In this document: positions 55,440 to 64,000 of the stretch, in pieces
Layout: every line of letters starts with the position of its first letter
How positions within the stretch are numbered: the stretch's first letter is position 1
Notes under the pieces: generated by a model
The model's input: only the letters and a program-made list of their open reading frames with translations
What the model was told of the DNA's origin: nothing
Databases searched by the model: none
Origin: Luidia sarsii
Taxonomy: Eukaryota > Echinodermata > Asteroidea > Paxillosida > Luidiidae
Assembly: GCA_949987565.1 (NCBI GenBank)
Contig: OX465103.1
Span: forward strand, 15,695,280 to 15,759,279
Length of the DNA stretch: 64,000 nt
Reading direction: 5' to 3'
Translations under genes and position numbers: made by a program

Positions 55440-55830
55440 TTGCGGACGTCGCTAGGATCCGGACGCAGGGGGATAAAGAGCTGATGATGACCCTGCTTGT
55501 AGAGCGGTCCATTCACCAATCCTCGGGTAAAATAATAAGTATTAAGAAAAATATGTTTTCTCTCTATTATACCTATGACCTCTCTCCCTTGTGTTTTCTT
55601 TCACAGACTTCATTTCATGAGAAAACAAACCAAGCGGGCGAATTCATTAATGTTTTAATTCTCATTTTGTTGTTACAACTAGATGCAAGAAGATCATGTC
55701 TTGTGTACGACTCTCAAAACTCCAAGAGTGATACTCTGGATGTCGCTCGGGATCCGGAAGCTGGGGGATGATGATCTGAACGATTACCCTGCTTGTAGAG
55801 CGGTCCATTCACCAATCTTCAGGTAATCTT
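55440..55830. repeat. Duplicated 80-bp segment
   Basis: GGATCCGGACGCAGGGGGAT..CTGATGATGACCCTGCTTGTAGAGCGGTCCATTCACCAATC (about 55,455-55,525) recurs with changes at about 55,750-55,820. Both copies end in a donor-like GGGTAA or AGGTAA. Not coding as far as can be seen. Confidence 0.75.
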
Positions 55831-57090
55831 CAAGTAAATTGGTTTTTTTTGGAAAGCCTTGCCGTAGATACATCTTACAAGATAACCTTCGCGACCTAAT
55901 TTTGACCAAAGGGGAGTCCAGTTGCTGCATGGTCTAAGGACCGCTGAGGCGGTCGTTAGGTCGTCGGGATCAACTCCTTGAGCGGTGTCCCCAGATTGAT
56001 TTATTCCGCCAACATTCATGGAAGAATGTCAAGAATTGATTTTGTTGACACGAGACTTCCCTTTATGCGGGCTTTTGGCAATACGCTTTGGACTATTATA
56101 CGATTATTTTGGACACAGGATTCGTAATCGTACGTCCGTACGAAAGTACATGCGAAAGTGGCCGGCTTGCACGGTTGATTATTAACGTCTTCCCGGCAAG
56201 TATCGATTAACTATTCTCGATTTTTTTTCGAATAAAAATTGCACTCTGAATTTTTTGGTACACTGGCACATTATATGAATTAATCTAATTCTAAAAACAA
56301 ACAAAATACAGATGTGGTATTGTGTAAATGTTAGCGGTTTCTGTTCTACACAAAATGCAAAGAATTCGACTCTTTTTCTTCTGTTTTCATTAAAGGGCGC
56401 CGCCAAGTGGTCATTAGTGGACAGGGTTTTACCCTAGGGTGTGCCACCGCTATCACCCCTTTAATATCCCATAAAAAATTATAATTTTATTCAACATAGT
56501 TATAATAACTATGGTGATTAGCATATTGATGGTGACGTAGGATATTCACCAGGTTGAATCAAGTGTGCACGGAATATTACCACAATGTTTCGCTGAAACC
56601 TCGTTTCTCAAAAAAAGAAGAAGTTATTTATAGGCCCTAATTAAAGAATATTGAAATTAATTACATCATTGATTGACGTCACTGAACTAAATTTGAAAAT
56701 ACCTGAGATTCGAGGATTTATCGTATAAGATATGGATAGCTACCATACCAGTTCCACATAATTACCATGATTTAAATTAGAAGATCAGTTCTTTCCAAAA
56801 AGGCTTTTCATTTCATCATGAAATTCATGCATTTTTTTGTCTTGTGCTTGCAAGATTGGTTAACGTTTATGACTGATCGATGGTTATCCAGTGGATTTGA
56901 ATTCCCGTCTTTGCTGTTTCGTTTGTAGCGTAACTGACACTTTTGACAGTGAAAGTACCAGGGATCGGGAGCGGGTGTACCGTGTGTGTTATGGGGTGAA
57001 GTCTCAAACTTTTGGGCTACTCCAGTGGAAATATTAGGCGCTTAAGAAGCCCAAGTCTTGGCGCTGATCTCGTGCAAATCGACCAATCAC
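55831..57090. other. Upstream region of SUV39H
   Basis: Non-coding and AT-rich, except for CGCCTCAGCGG-type sequence at 55,930-55,975. The SUV39H promoter should lie at about 56,900-57,120; no TATA box is evident. Confidence 0.5.
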
Positions 57091-57150
57091 ATGCCGCCTA
57101 CGAAAACTGGGTACCAAATCCAAAATGGCTGCAAAGGAGAAGACCGCAGG
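57091..57150 (+). promoter_or_regulatory. Upstream out-of-frame ATG overlapping the SUV39H start
   Basis: ATGCCGCCTACG begins 34 nt before the SUV39H ATG in another frame and stays open across it to the first donor. If it is in the mRNA it would compete for initiation. Transcription start is unknown. Confidence 0.35.
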
Positions 57151-60100
57151 TAAGAATAACGACGTGAACAATTCATTCTTCCTGTCCCGTTTTTCGCACT
57201 GATTTTGGCCATAAGGTGTTTCGAGAATTGTGGGACATTCGAAATGACCGTTCGGAATTGTTTACTGATTGGGAAATACGTTTTGATGTGGTTGATTTGG
57301 GACAATGAATGTTTTTACACAGTACTGATCCTAACTCAGTATCCTACCTAGTCCTACGTTGCCATACGTTACTGCCATTGCAAAGGCTTTGTAATTTACA
57401 AAGCATTCACATTGGTACTTTGGCACTGGTAAGTGGTAGTGGAATGTCAATTGACATTTTTAAATGCAAATCTCAAAATTTATGGTCATTTTGATGCTAG
57501 CAGGACCTTTCTCGATCCTGTTATTAGTGTTACTGTTAGTGTTACTAGGATCGAAACGTCAGTCTCTCAGCAATCAACAACTGAACAAGCCATGGTTAAT
57601 CTAATTTTTAGGTCATTATCTGAGTAACATGATAATTTGATTTTTCTCGGCAAGTGGTTGTGCCATAGTCCGAGCATGGTCCGAGTAACTTGGACCCTTA
57701 CAATCGACCTTTAAATTTTTTTTTGAGGGGGTCGGGCGATAGTAGTAGGATCCAAGCTTTTCAGCAGGAAAACGCCTGAGCACTGTTAACATTTTTCGAC
57801 TACCCTCAGACCGAAATCTCCAGATTTTTGTTTTGGGGTTAAAATCTGGGGTTTTCAGTCGGGGGTAGTCGTAAAACGTTAATGCCAAATGGGAGGTGTT
57901 TCCCTGCTGAAAAGCTTGGACCCAGTACAGTACTATCGTCCGACCCCCTAAACTTTGTTTAAAAAGGGCGATTGTAAGGGTCCAAGTTACTCGGACTAGT
58001 TGGCCAGAGGCCCAGACCGTGGATGTTGTCTACATTACAATAACGCAGTGGCTGTTGTTACGGCAGTCGTCCATGTGGTTCCCTGACTTGATTGTATTTC
58101 GTCAGCATTGCAGGCTGGTTGAACCAGTCTATTAGCTGATAGTCTGGTTCCAAGAGCTAAACATCCTGACAAATATGTGAAGTCAGGGAACCACACGGAC
58201 GACTGCCGTAACAACAGCCACTGCGTTACAATAAACCTTTTCGACATTCGCCAAGTATCATGGATATAGATGACAAAATGGCTGTATTTTAATCGCACAA
58301 CTCTATGGCGAAGTAGTCCGAGTAACTTGGACCCTTACAATCGCCCTTTCCCACAGTTCTCGTTTTTCAACTCCCCCCCCCCCCGACCAAAATCCCCAGA
58401 TTTTACCCCCAAAACATCCGTGAAACCGTTCCATGCGCCCATTTTTGGATTCAGTGAGAATCACAGATTTCAATACTGGTCATTTGTTTTATTCACGTTT
58501 GGGGAAAAATAAGAAATTTCACCTCAGTTGATTGAGAAGATTCTCTCCCGACTGACGAGCGAAAAGGCAGCCATCTTTGATTTCAAATTGAAACGATGTA
58601 CATGCAAATTGATGATGTTTTGCGCGACCATAGGAGTCAAAGCGTGCTTGCGTGCACACACACTCACACAGATCCACTGCACACACGGACCTGTCAAAAC
58701 GTCATCGATTTACGCGTATACCGTTTCGATTTGAAATCAAAGATGGCTGCCTTTTTGCTCGTCGGATGGTAGAGAATCTTCTCGATCAACTGAGGTGAAA
58801 TTTCTCATTTTTCCCCAAACGTAAGTAAAACAAATGACCAGTATTGAAATCTGTGATTTTCACTGAATCCAGAAATGGGCTCATGGGATGGTCGGGGCAG
58901 TCAAAAAACAGGAACGGCCGGTTTTACCTTTCTGGATTGCTTGGACCCTACTATCACCCGACCCCCTAAAAATAAAATAAAAAGTGATTTTAAGGGTCCA
59001 AGTTACTTGGACTAATGGCGAAGCACGTAAGTTGAGGAATTGTTTAATTTCTTTATTAAAAACCAGATGGAGTTCAGAAATGAAACTTACACAGAATTTT
59101 TGGCCAGATATCATCAACAAAATATATTTTTTGTCTGAATATTGAGTGGGTAGTTTAGGAGAAATCAGTGGAGATTCCCTTGGTGACTGGATGGCAAACT
59201 CAGCACGCTCATGCAGCTAGCGGCATCCGGCAAATAAGGAACAATCACAATGCGTGCATCGCATAAAATGGAGTTTTCCATCCCGTCACCAATGGAATCT
59301 CTACTAATTTCTCATTTCTGACAAAAAATACATTTTGTTGCTGGTATCTAAACGAATTACTTAACGCCATCTGGTTTTTAAGAAAGAAATTAAACATTTC
59401 ACGAACTTACGTGCTTCGCCATACAGTTGGGCGATAAAAATACATCCAGTTTATCATATTATTATACCCATGATGATTTGCAAACGTCAACAAGGTTTAT
59501 TGTTATTTATTAATTTTGTTTTAGGTTTTTTCCCCAGCCTTTTATAGGGAGGGTATTATTATCTTAGTTACTATTAGACTAAAATCTTGGTGGTCTAATT
59601 TGGGTTTAGGACTTTGTCCACCCTTTTACGGTGAAGGTGTTATTGTATTTAAGCCAAAGTCTTACCCTAAGGTCAACTTATAGTAACTACCAATCAACCA
59701 TCGATTGTCAGAAGGTTGCAATGATTTTCATTATCTTAATTACATTTCTTGAGTGCCTTTAATCATTCTTTCTCTTTTGTGTGTGTGTGCGCAGGTAAAA
59801 AGTATGTGGAGGGTGAGCACGAGTACGAAGTTGAAACAATCATTGACTTCACCAGAGATGATGATGTAAGTGTCTTTCTTAAATTGAATTGAAGTTGCTT
59901 TAGTTTCAAAGCTATTGAAATGTCTGCTGATCAAAGACACAAAGAGCATCTATAGGTGATTATTATCGGTGGTTATTATCGTTAAAGGAATTCTACACTA
60001 TTTGCACCACATGCCCAATTTCTGGACAATTTGCAATGGTACCAGATGCGATGTGAAATTTTAGCGCTCGAAAATCTGCCATTTTTGAGTCTAGCGATCG

Positions 60101-63100
60101 CTTGAACAAAGAGTTCCTTTTACAAATACCGCTCTCTATGTCTGAAAAAAGTTAGCATTTCATTTCATTTGCACGTTTTTTCTCATGACATAGTTGACAG
60201 ATTGAGCCGAAACTTACGCAGGTTTGTTGTTTTATGTATATGTTAAGTTTGACAAAGTATTAAGGTGATTTTTCCACATTCACAAATGGTTTACCCTACC
60301 TGTAAGGTAATGCAAAATTATTGCAAACTACTTATTGATGTAATCGACCCAAAATGCAAAATGCAAAAATAAAGTTGAGGGCCTGATGATTTGATCCCTG
60401 CCCTGCCCTCCCTTTCCTTCCCCTGCCTTGCCCTGCCCTACCTTACCATGCCCCCCTTTCTCCTCTTAGGGAGTGGTGTGGTACTTTGTCAAGTGGAAGG
60501 GCTACCCGACCAGCGAGAACACCTGGGAGCCGCTACGTAACCTGAACGGCTGTCGCAAGGTGATCAAGAAGTACCACAAGCAGGTGGAGGAGGCGCGGCA
60601 GGGGGAGCAGCGCAAGCGCAAGCTGCAGGAGGACTCCCTGTCGGGCATGCTGCAGAAGAAGAGCAAGAAGCCCCGGCGGGCGGATGTGGTCGCCGACGGT
60701 GGCGTCATGACGCCGGTGGACCTGACGCTCCAGCGCAAGACGGTCCAGCGGGCGCTGAAAGCCTGGCAGACCGACCTGAACCAGGTCTGCACGGAGAGGG
60801 CCCTCATCATCGTCGAGAACAAGGTGGACCTGGAGGGCCCGCCCAAGGACTTCACCTACATCAACGACTACCAACCGGGCCCCGGCATCAGCATCCCCAC
60901 CGACCCGCTGGTGGGCTGCGAGTGCCGGGATTGCAGCAATGAGTCGGCCTGCTGCGCGCAGAAGAGCGGCGCCCCCTTTGCCTACAACAAGCACGGCCGC
61001 ATCAAGGTGCCGCCGGGCAAGCCGGTCTACGAGTGCAACATCCGCTGCAAGTGCGGGCCCAAGTGCCACAACCGGGTGGTGCAGTACGGCCGCCAGAAGG
61101 ACGTGGTCATCTTCCGGACGTCCAACGGCTGCGGCTGGGGGGTGCGCACACTCACCCCCATCAGGAAGAACTCCTTCGTCATGGAATATGTAGGAGAGGT
61201 AAGGCCAAACACAAAACTTTACGGTGGAGTTTTGATGAGCTTGGGGTTAAGGGGCCACCTGAGTGTTTCCCCCCCCCCCCCCAAAAAAGGGTCGGGTGTT
61301 GAAAAAACATCCCAACAATCAAGTGACTTATAATGGGTATTCCGATATGGTCTCGAGTTTAAACTCTGGAATATTCTTCTTGGATTTTGAGAAAGAAAAG
61401 ATCGAGTAAACAAGTGCAATATTCATCATGTACTTTACAACAGCGGCACCTTGATATGGGGCCGCCATGTTTTGTTATTGTTTGATACCCACTCCAGGTC
61501 ATGTGACCTATTGGGTGCAATCACTCAATGTACAAACCAAATAAAAACGTGAGCACAGCAAGAGGGCTAATGTGTAATGGGTGACACACTATTGAGTAGG
61601 TCTAGCTGAAGGAAGACGGGCATTGCATAGGCCCTGGTATATTCAGATTTGATTAAATTTGATGTTTTTTATTGAAACCCACACACACACACACACATAA
61701 CCTGCATAGCCTGTCAATGCTGTGTTCGTGGATGGCATTCTCAAGATGTGCACTCTGTATCTGGAATGCAATCACGCACTGGGAGATTCAACTCCCACTT
61801 ACAAGGCAGATGTGGTAAAGATTGGGCGCCTGTAGGCTGAATCCAATTTGGCTCGTGAGTTTGAAAAATTATGACTGTGACTTTCAGTGACGTGGCTATG
61901 TGCTTCTTCTTTTTCAAAACCACGGCTTACGCTCAGTCTCAGTCTAAAAAATCCAGGTTCTGTTTTTTTTTGTCGGTTAGGTTGAATCACCATTTCCTCA
62001 ATCCTAAAACTGCATCCAAAAACAAAGGCTTTTTGCAGTCCATTTTCAAACCTTTTAATAAACGATCTTGTGGTCAGAGGGCAGAGCCAGAGCAAAGCCT
62101 AGGCTGTTAATTTTTGAAAAAGCCCTGAGACCAAGTCAGAGTGCAGTCTGATTGGAATGGGGGGTAATCTTCCAGGCGGACTGGTAGCTCGGTGCGTGGA
62201 TGGTCACCTGCTTCCATGATCTCTTCGTCCCGCAGGTCATCACCAACGAGGAGGCTGAGAGAAGGGGCCAGATCTATGACGCCAACGGCCGGACCTACCT
62301 CTTTGACCTGGACTACAACGACGGTGACTGTCCCTTCACTGTGGATGCCGGACGCTACGGAAATGTCTCGCATTTTGTCAACCATTCGGTGAGCATCAGC
62401 TGCAGAGGTGGAATTTCATGTGGGGCGGAGGGGGAGGAATGGACAACGGGTCCTGGGGCCGATTTCACAAAGCGCTTATGATGCATCGTAACTCAACTTA
62501 TGATTGATAACCCATTAACCAGCCCTATGAAATGGGCACCAGGTAATTTGATGCCGGCGAGCAGGTTGCACTTTGGGTTGGGGTCACTTTTTGGCTTCAT
62601 TCAAAGACTGGTAATTTTTTTCTCCTCCCCCTGGCAGTGTGATCCCAACCTGGTCGTGTACGGCGTGTGGGTGAACACGCTAGACCCGAGGCTACCGCGC
62701 ATCGCTTTGTTCGCCAGCCGCCACATCCAGGCTGGGGAGGAGCTCAGCTTCGACTACCAGATGACAGGTGAGTAGCAAAAAACAAAACATGTGTGGCCAA
62801 TAGACATACGTAACCTATGCTGCGCTTACACTTGATCCTGCAACGGAGGATCAGATCCTGTGGTCGCGATCAGCGAGCGGGATCAGATCCCTGCCACATT
62901 TACACTTGACCCTGATCCCGCGTGGCATCGATGAAGCACTGCAACCTCGGGGCAAATGTTATGTGCACTGATAATGGGCACTGGAGCACGATAGCCAATA
63001 CGCGTGAAACTCGACTGTGCATACTGCACGTTAGCTTCTGGGATCTGATCCGGATCTGATCCCGCGTTGCGTTTACACTTGCAAATTGCGGGATCTGAAC

Positions 63101-63848
63101 CGGATCTAATCCTTCCCGAGTGGAGTAGCAGATCTCTGGATCAGGATCTGATCCTGTGTTGCGTTTACATACGGTTTTGATTGGGATCTGATCCTCCTTG
63201 CGTGATCTGATCCTCCTTGCGGGATCTGATCCTCCTTGCGGGATCTGATCTTCCTTGCGGGATCTGATCCTCCTTGCGGGATCTGATCCTCCTTGCGGGA
63301 TCTGATCCTCCTTGCGGGATCTGATCCTCCTTGCGGGATCTGATCTTCCTTGCGGGATCAAGTGTAAACGCAGTGCTATAGACGGACAATAGCGGACGCC
63401 AGATTGTCTTGCCATTCTGCCTTTGAGAAAGGTCCTGCTGGGATTGAAACATCAGAAACATCAGTATTTGTTGCGAGTGGTCTGGGATTTATTATTATTT
63501 TATTTTAATCTGCACAATTTGTCTTGCCTGCTGGTAATCATCGTCAAAATAGTTTTGGAAGTTTAGAGGGCCTTGAATATTGATCTGAGCAGGACAATTT
63601 CTCAAGGGCAGGTTGCAACATTTTCATACTGCTTCGGAACGGTTGATTGAACTGATCACTAATGTGTTGCTCATTTGTCGTTCTAAGTTGTTTCATAAAC
63701 TCTGCGCACCACAAAAGAGTTGGATTTATAAATATTCTCCCCCCCCTTTTTTTTGTCAGGTGAGCTAAACACGTCAGGGTCTTCGACTAAGCTCCAGCCA
63801 ATCCGTTGTAGATGTGGCTCCAAAAACTGTAGGGACTTCCTCTTCTGA
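57125..63848 (+). CDS. SUV39H histone H3K9 methyltransferase (398 aa, 6 exons)
   Basis: SUV39H enzymes di- and trimethylate histone H3 lysine 9 in heterochromatin, making the mark bound by HP1. Exons: 57125-57149, 59795-59865, 60470-61198, 62236-62388, 62638-62767, 63760-63848; 1,197 nt, GT-AG, phases match. The chromodomain (about 18-68) has the aromatic cage residues Y19, W41 and Y44 ([19 protein letters not shown]). The pre-SET (about 182-231) has [17 protein letters not shown] and further Cys for the triangular zinc cluster. The SET domain has GWGVRT (254-259), [30 protein letters not shown] (NHSC SAM site) and EELSFDYQM. The post-SET is [12 protein letters not shown]. All catalytic signatures are present and the length is near human SUV39H1/2 (about 410), so it looks intact. 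The start is a 25-nt exon with ATG in the context aaaATGG. One invertebrate gene normally represents both vertebrate paralogues, so H1 versus H2 is not assigned. Confidence 0.97.
57666..57998. mobile_element. 333-bp foldback MITE in SUV39H intron 1
   Basis: The left end begins TAGTCCGAG (with an 11-bp internal duplication TCCGAGCATGG) and continues TAACTTGGACCCTTACAATC. The right end is the complement, ACTCGGACTA. A second nested inverted repeat has AAGCTTTTCAGCAGG and CCTGCTGAAAAGCTT. Flanks GTTGTGCCA and GTTGGCCA look like a 9-bp target duplication with one deletion. Confidence 0.75.
58044..58225. mobile_element. 182-bp MITE with perfect 9-bp target duplication TTACAATAA
   Basis: TIRs start CGCAGTGGCTGTTGTTACGG and extend over 40 bp (through GGTTCCCTGACTT). 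TTACAATAA flanks both sides (58,035-58,043 and 58,226-58,234). A 9-bp duplication is characteristic of Mutator-like elements. Half-copies occur at 5,675-5,760 and near 7,900. Confidence 0.88.
58314..59014. mobile_element. 701-bp palindromic element with perfect 9-bp target duplication ATGGCGAAG
   Basis: TIR TAGTCCGAGTAACTTGGACC and a long inner inverted repeat. The arms carry CACAGATTTCAATACTGGTC and its complement, AGATTCTCTCCCGAC-like sequence and CAGCCATCTTTGATTTCAAA and its complement. ATGGCGAAG is duplicated at 58,305-58,313 and 59,015-59,023. Confidence 0.88.
59015..59422. mobile_element. 408-bp inverted-repeat element split by the 58,314 insertion
   Basis: Starts ATGGCGAAGCACGTAAGTT and ends with its complement at 59,422; long diverged arms share TTTAATTTCTTT.TTAAAAAC. 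Its first nine bases are those duplicated by the neighbouring insertion, so it is the older element. Confidence 0.8.
60300..60395. repeat. Dispersed repeat fragment, SUV39H intron 2
   Basis: Contains AAATTATTGCAAACTACTTA and GGGCCTGATGATTTGATCCC, degraded forms of the dispersed family. CCCTGCC-type simple sequence follows up to the exon 3 acceptor. Confidence 0.55.
62817..63374. mobile_element. About 558-bp element with GCGTTTACACTTGATCC ends and an internal 19-bp array
   Basis: The left end (GCGCTTACACTTGATCC) and right end (complement of GCGTTTACACTTGATCC) are inverted. Inside, at about 63,178-63,355, about ten copies of GGGATCTGATCCTCCTTGC run in tandem. All lie in SUV39H intron 5. hAT-like ends are possible; no clear target duplication was found. 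Confidence 0.65.
63415..63630. repeat. Two dispersed-motif fragments, SUV39H intron 5
   Basis: CTGCCTTTGAGAAAGGTCCT at about 63,417 (plus) and an opposed, degraded copy (GAGGGCCTTGAATATTGATC) at about 63,566. Confidence 0.65.
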
Positions 63849-64000
63849 TACCTACACTGTTCTTTTCTCTCTTTTTTCACCCGGCAAGTACCCAAAACTA
63901 TTGAAGAAACTATAACTTGTCTTGATTTACGTAGTTGTTTTTTGTTTTGTTTTATGTATGTGAAAAGGAAATCTCTATCATGGGAGGTAGTGGGTTTTTT
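63849..64000 (+). other. Start of SUV39H 3' UTR
   Basis: Follows TGA 63,846-63,848. No AATAAA occurs before the window ends, so the 3' UTR continues outside. Confidence 0.6.

Noticed and set aside
62900..63461. 171-aa and 98-aa minus ORFs
   Set aside because: Translation of the 19-bp array, intronic to SUV39H.

Overview
This window is eukaryotic. It holds intron-rich genes with GT-AG and GC-AG splice sites, exons of 25 to 2,706 nt, and introns packed with tandem repeats, foldback DNA transposons, tRNA-like SINE pieces and Penelope-like retroelement ends. The gene set (PRMT6-type methyltransferase, MeCP2/MBD4-type MBD protein, NWD1/NWD2-type NACHT-WD40 protein, NSMCE3/MAGE, an ADP-ribosylglycohydrolase, SUV39H) and the repeat style fit a marine invertebrate deuterostome. 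An echinoderm is my best guess, but the sequence does not prove it.

Layout. 0.5-2.4 kb (-): inner exons of a PRMT6-like arginine methyltransferase; the rest of the gene lies beyond the left edge and in unresolved upstream exons. 6.06-10.13 kb (+): complete three-exon MBD gene, 518 aa; its first intron holds a 1.2-kb palindromic transposon, and 21-bp and 18-bp minisatellites follow the stop. 15.02-24.07 kb (-): complete six-exon NWD1/NWD2-like gene, 1,741 aa (DUF4062-type N-terminus, NACHT, WD40 repeats). 28.18-34.29 kb (+): complete eight-exon NSMCE3 gene, 306 aa. 36.72-42.17 kb (-): complete eight-coding-exon ADP-ribosylglycohydrolase, 528 aa. 57.13-63.85 kb (+): complete six-exon SUV39H gene, 398 aa. 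In every complete model the exon lengths sum to a multiple of three and all junction phases match.

Between genes: 42.2-57.1 kb is gene-poor. It contains a frameshifted Penelope-like element (44.2-45.06 kb), two clusters of a palindromic CACGCGCCC/GGGTGGGTTG repeat (48.6-49.0 and 53.5-53.8 kb), a 1.7-kb minisatellite with a 1,020-bp higher-order duplication (51.25-53.06 kb), and 7-bp and 14-bp satellites (54.6-55.0 kb). SUV39H intron 1 is a nest of foldback elements with 9-bp target-site duplications, which points to a Mutator-like (MULE) mobiliser.

How the genes relate: four of the six (PRMT6-like, MBD, NSMCE3, SUV39H) belong to families acting on chromatin (histone arginine methylation, methyl-CpG reading, the SMC5/6 complex, H3K9 methylation). 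They are on different strands with kilobases between them, so this is at most loose clustering. The NACHT-WD40 and ADP-ribosylglycohydrolase genes have no evident link to them.
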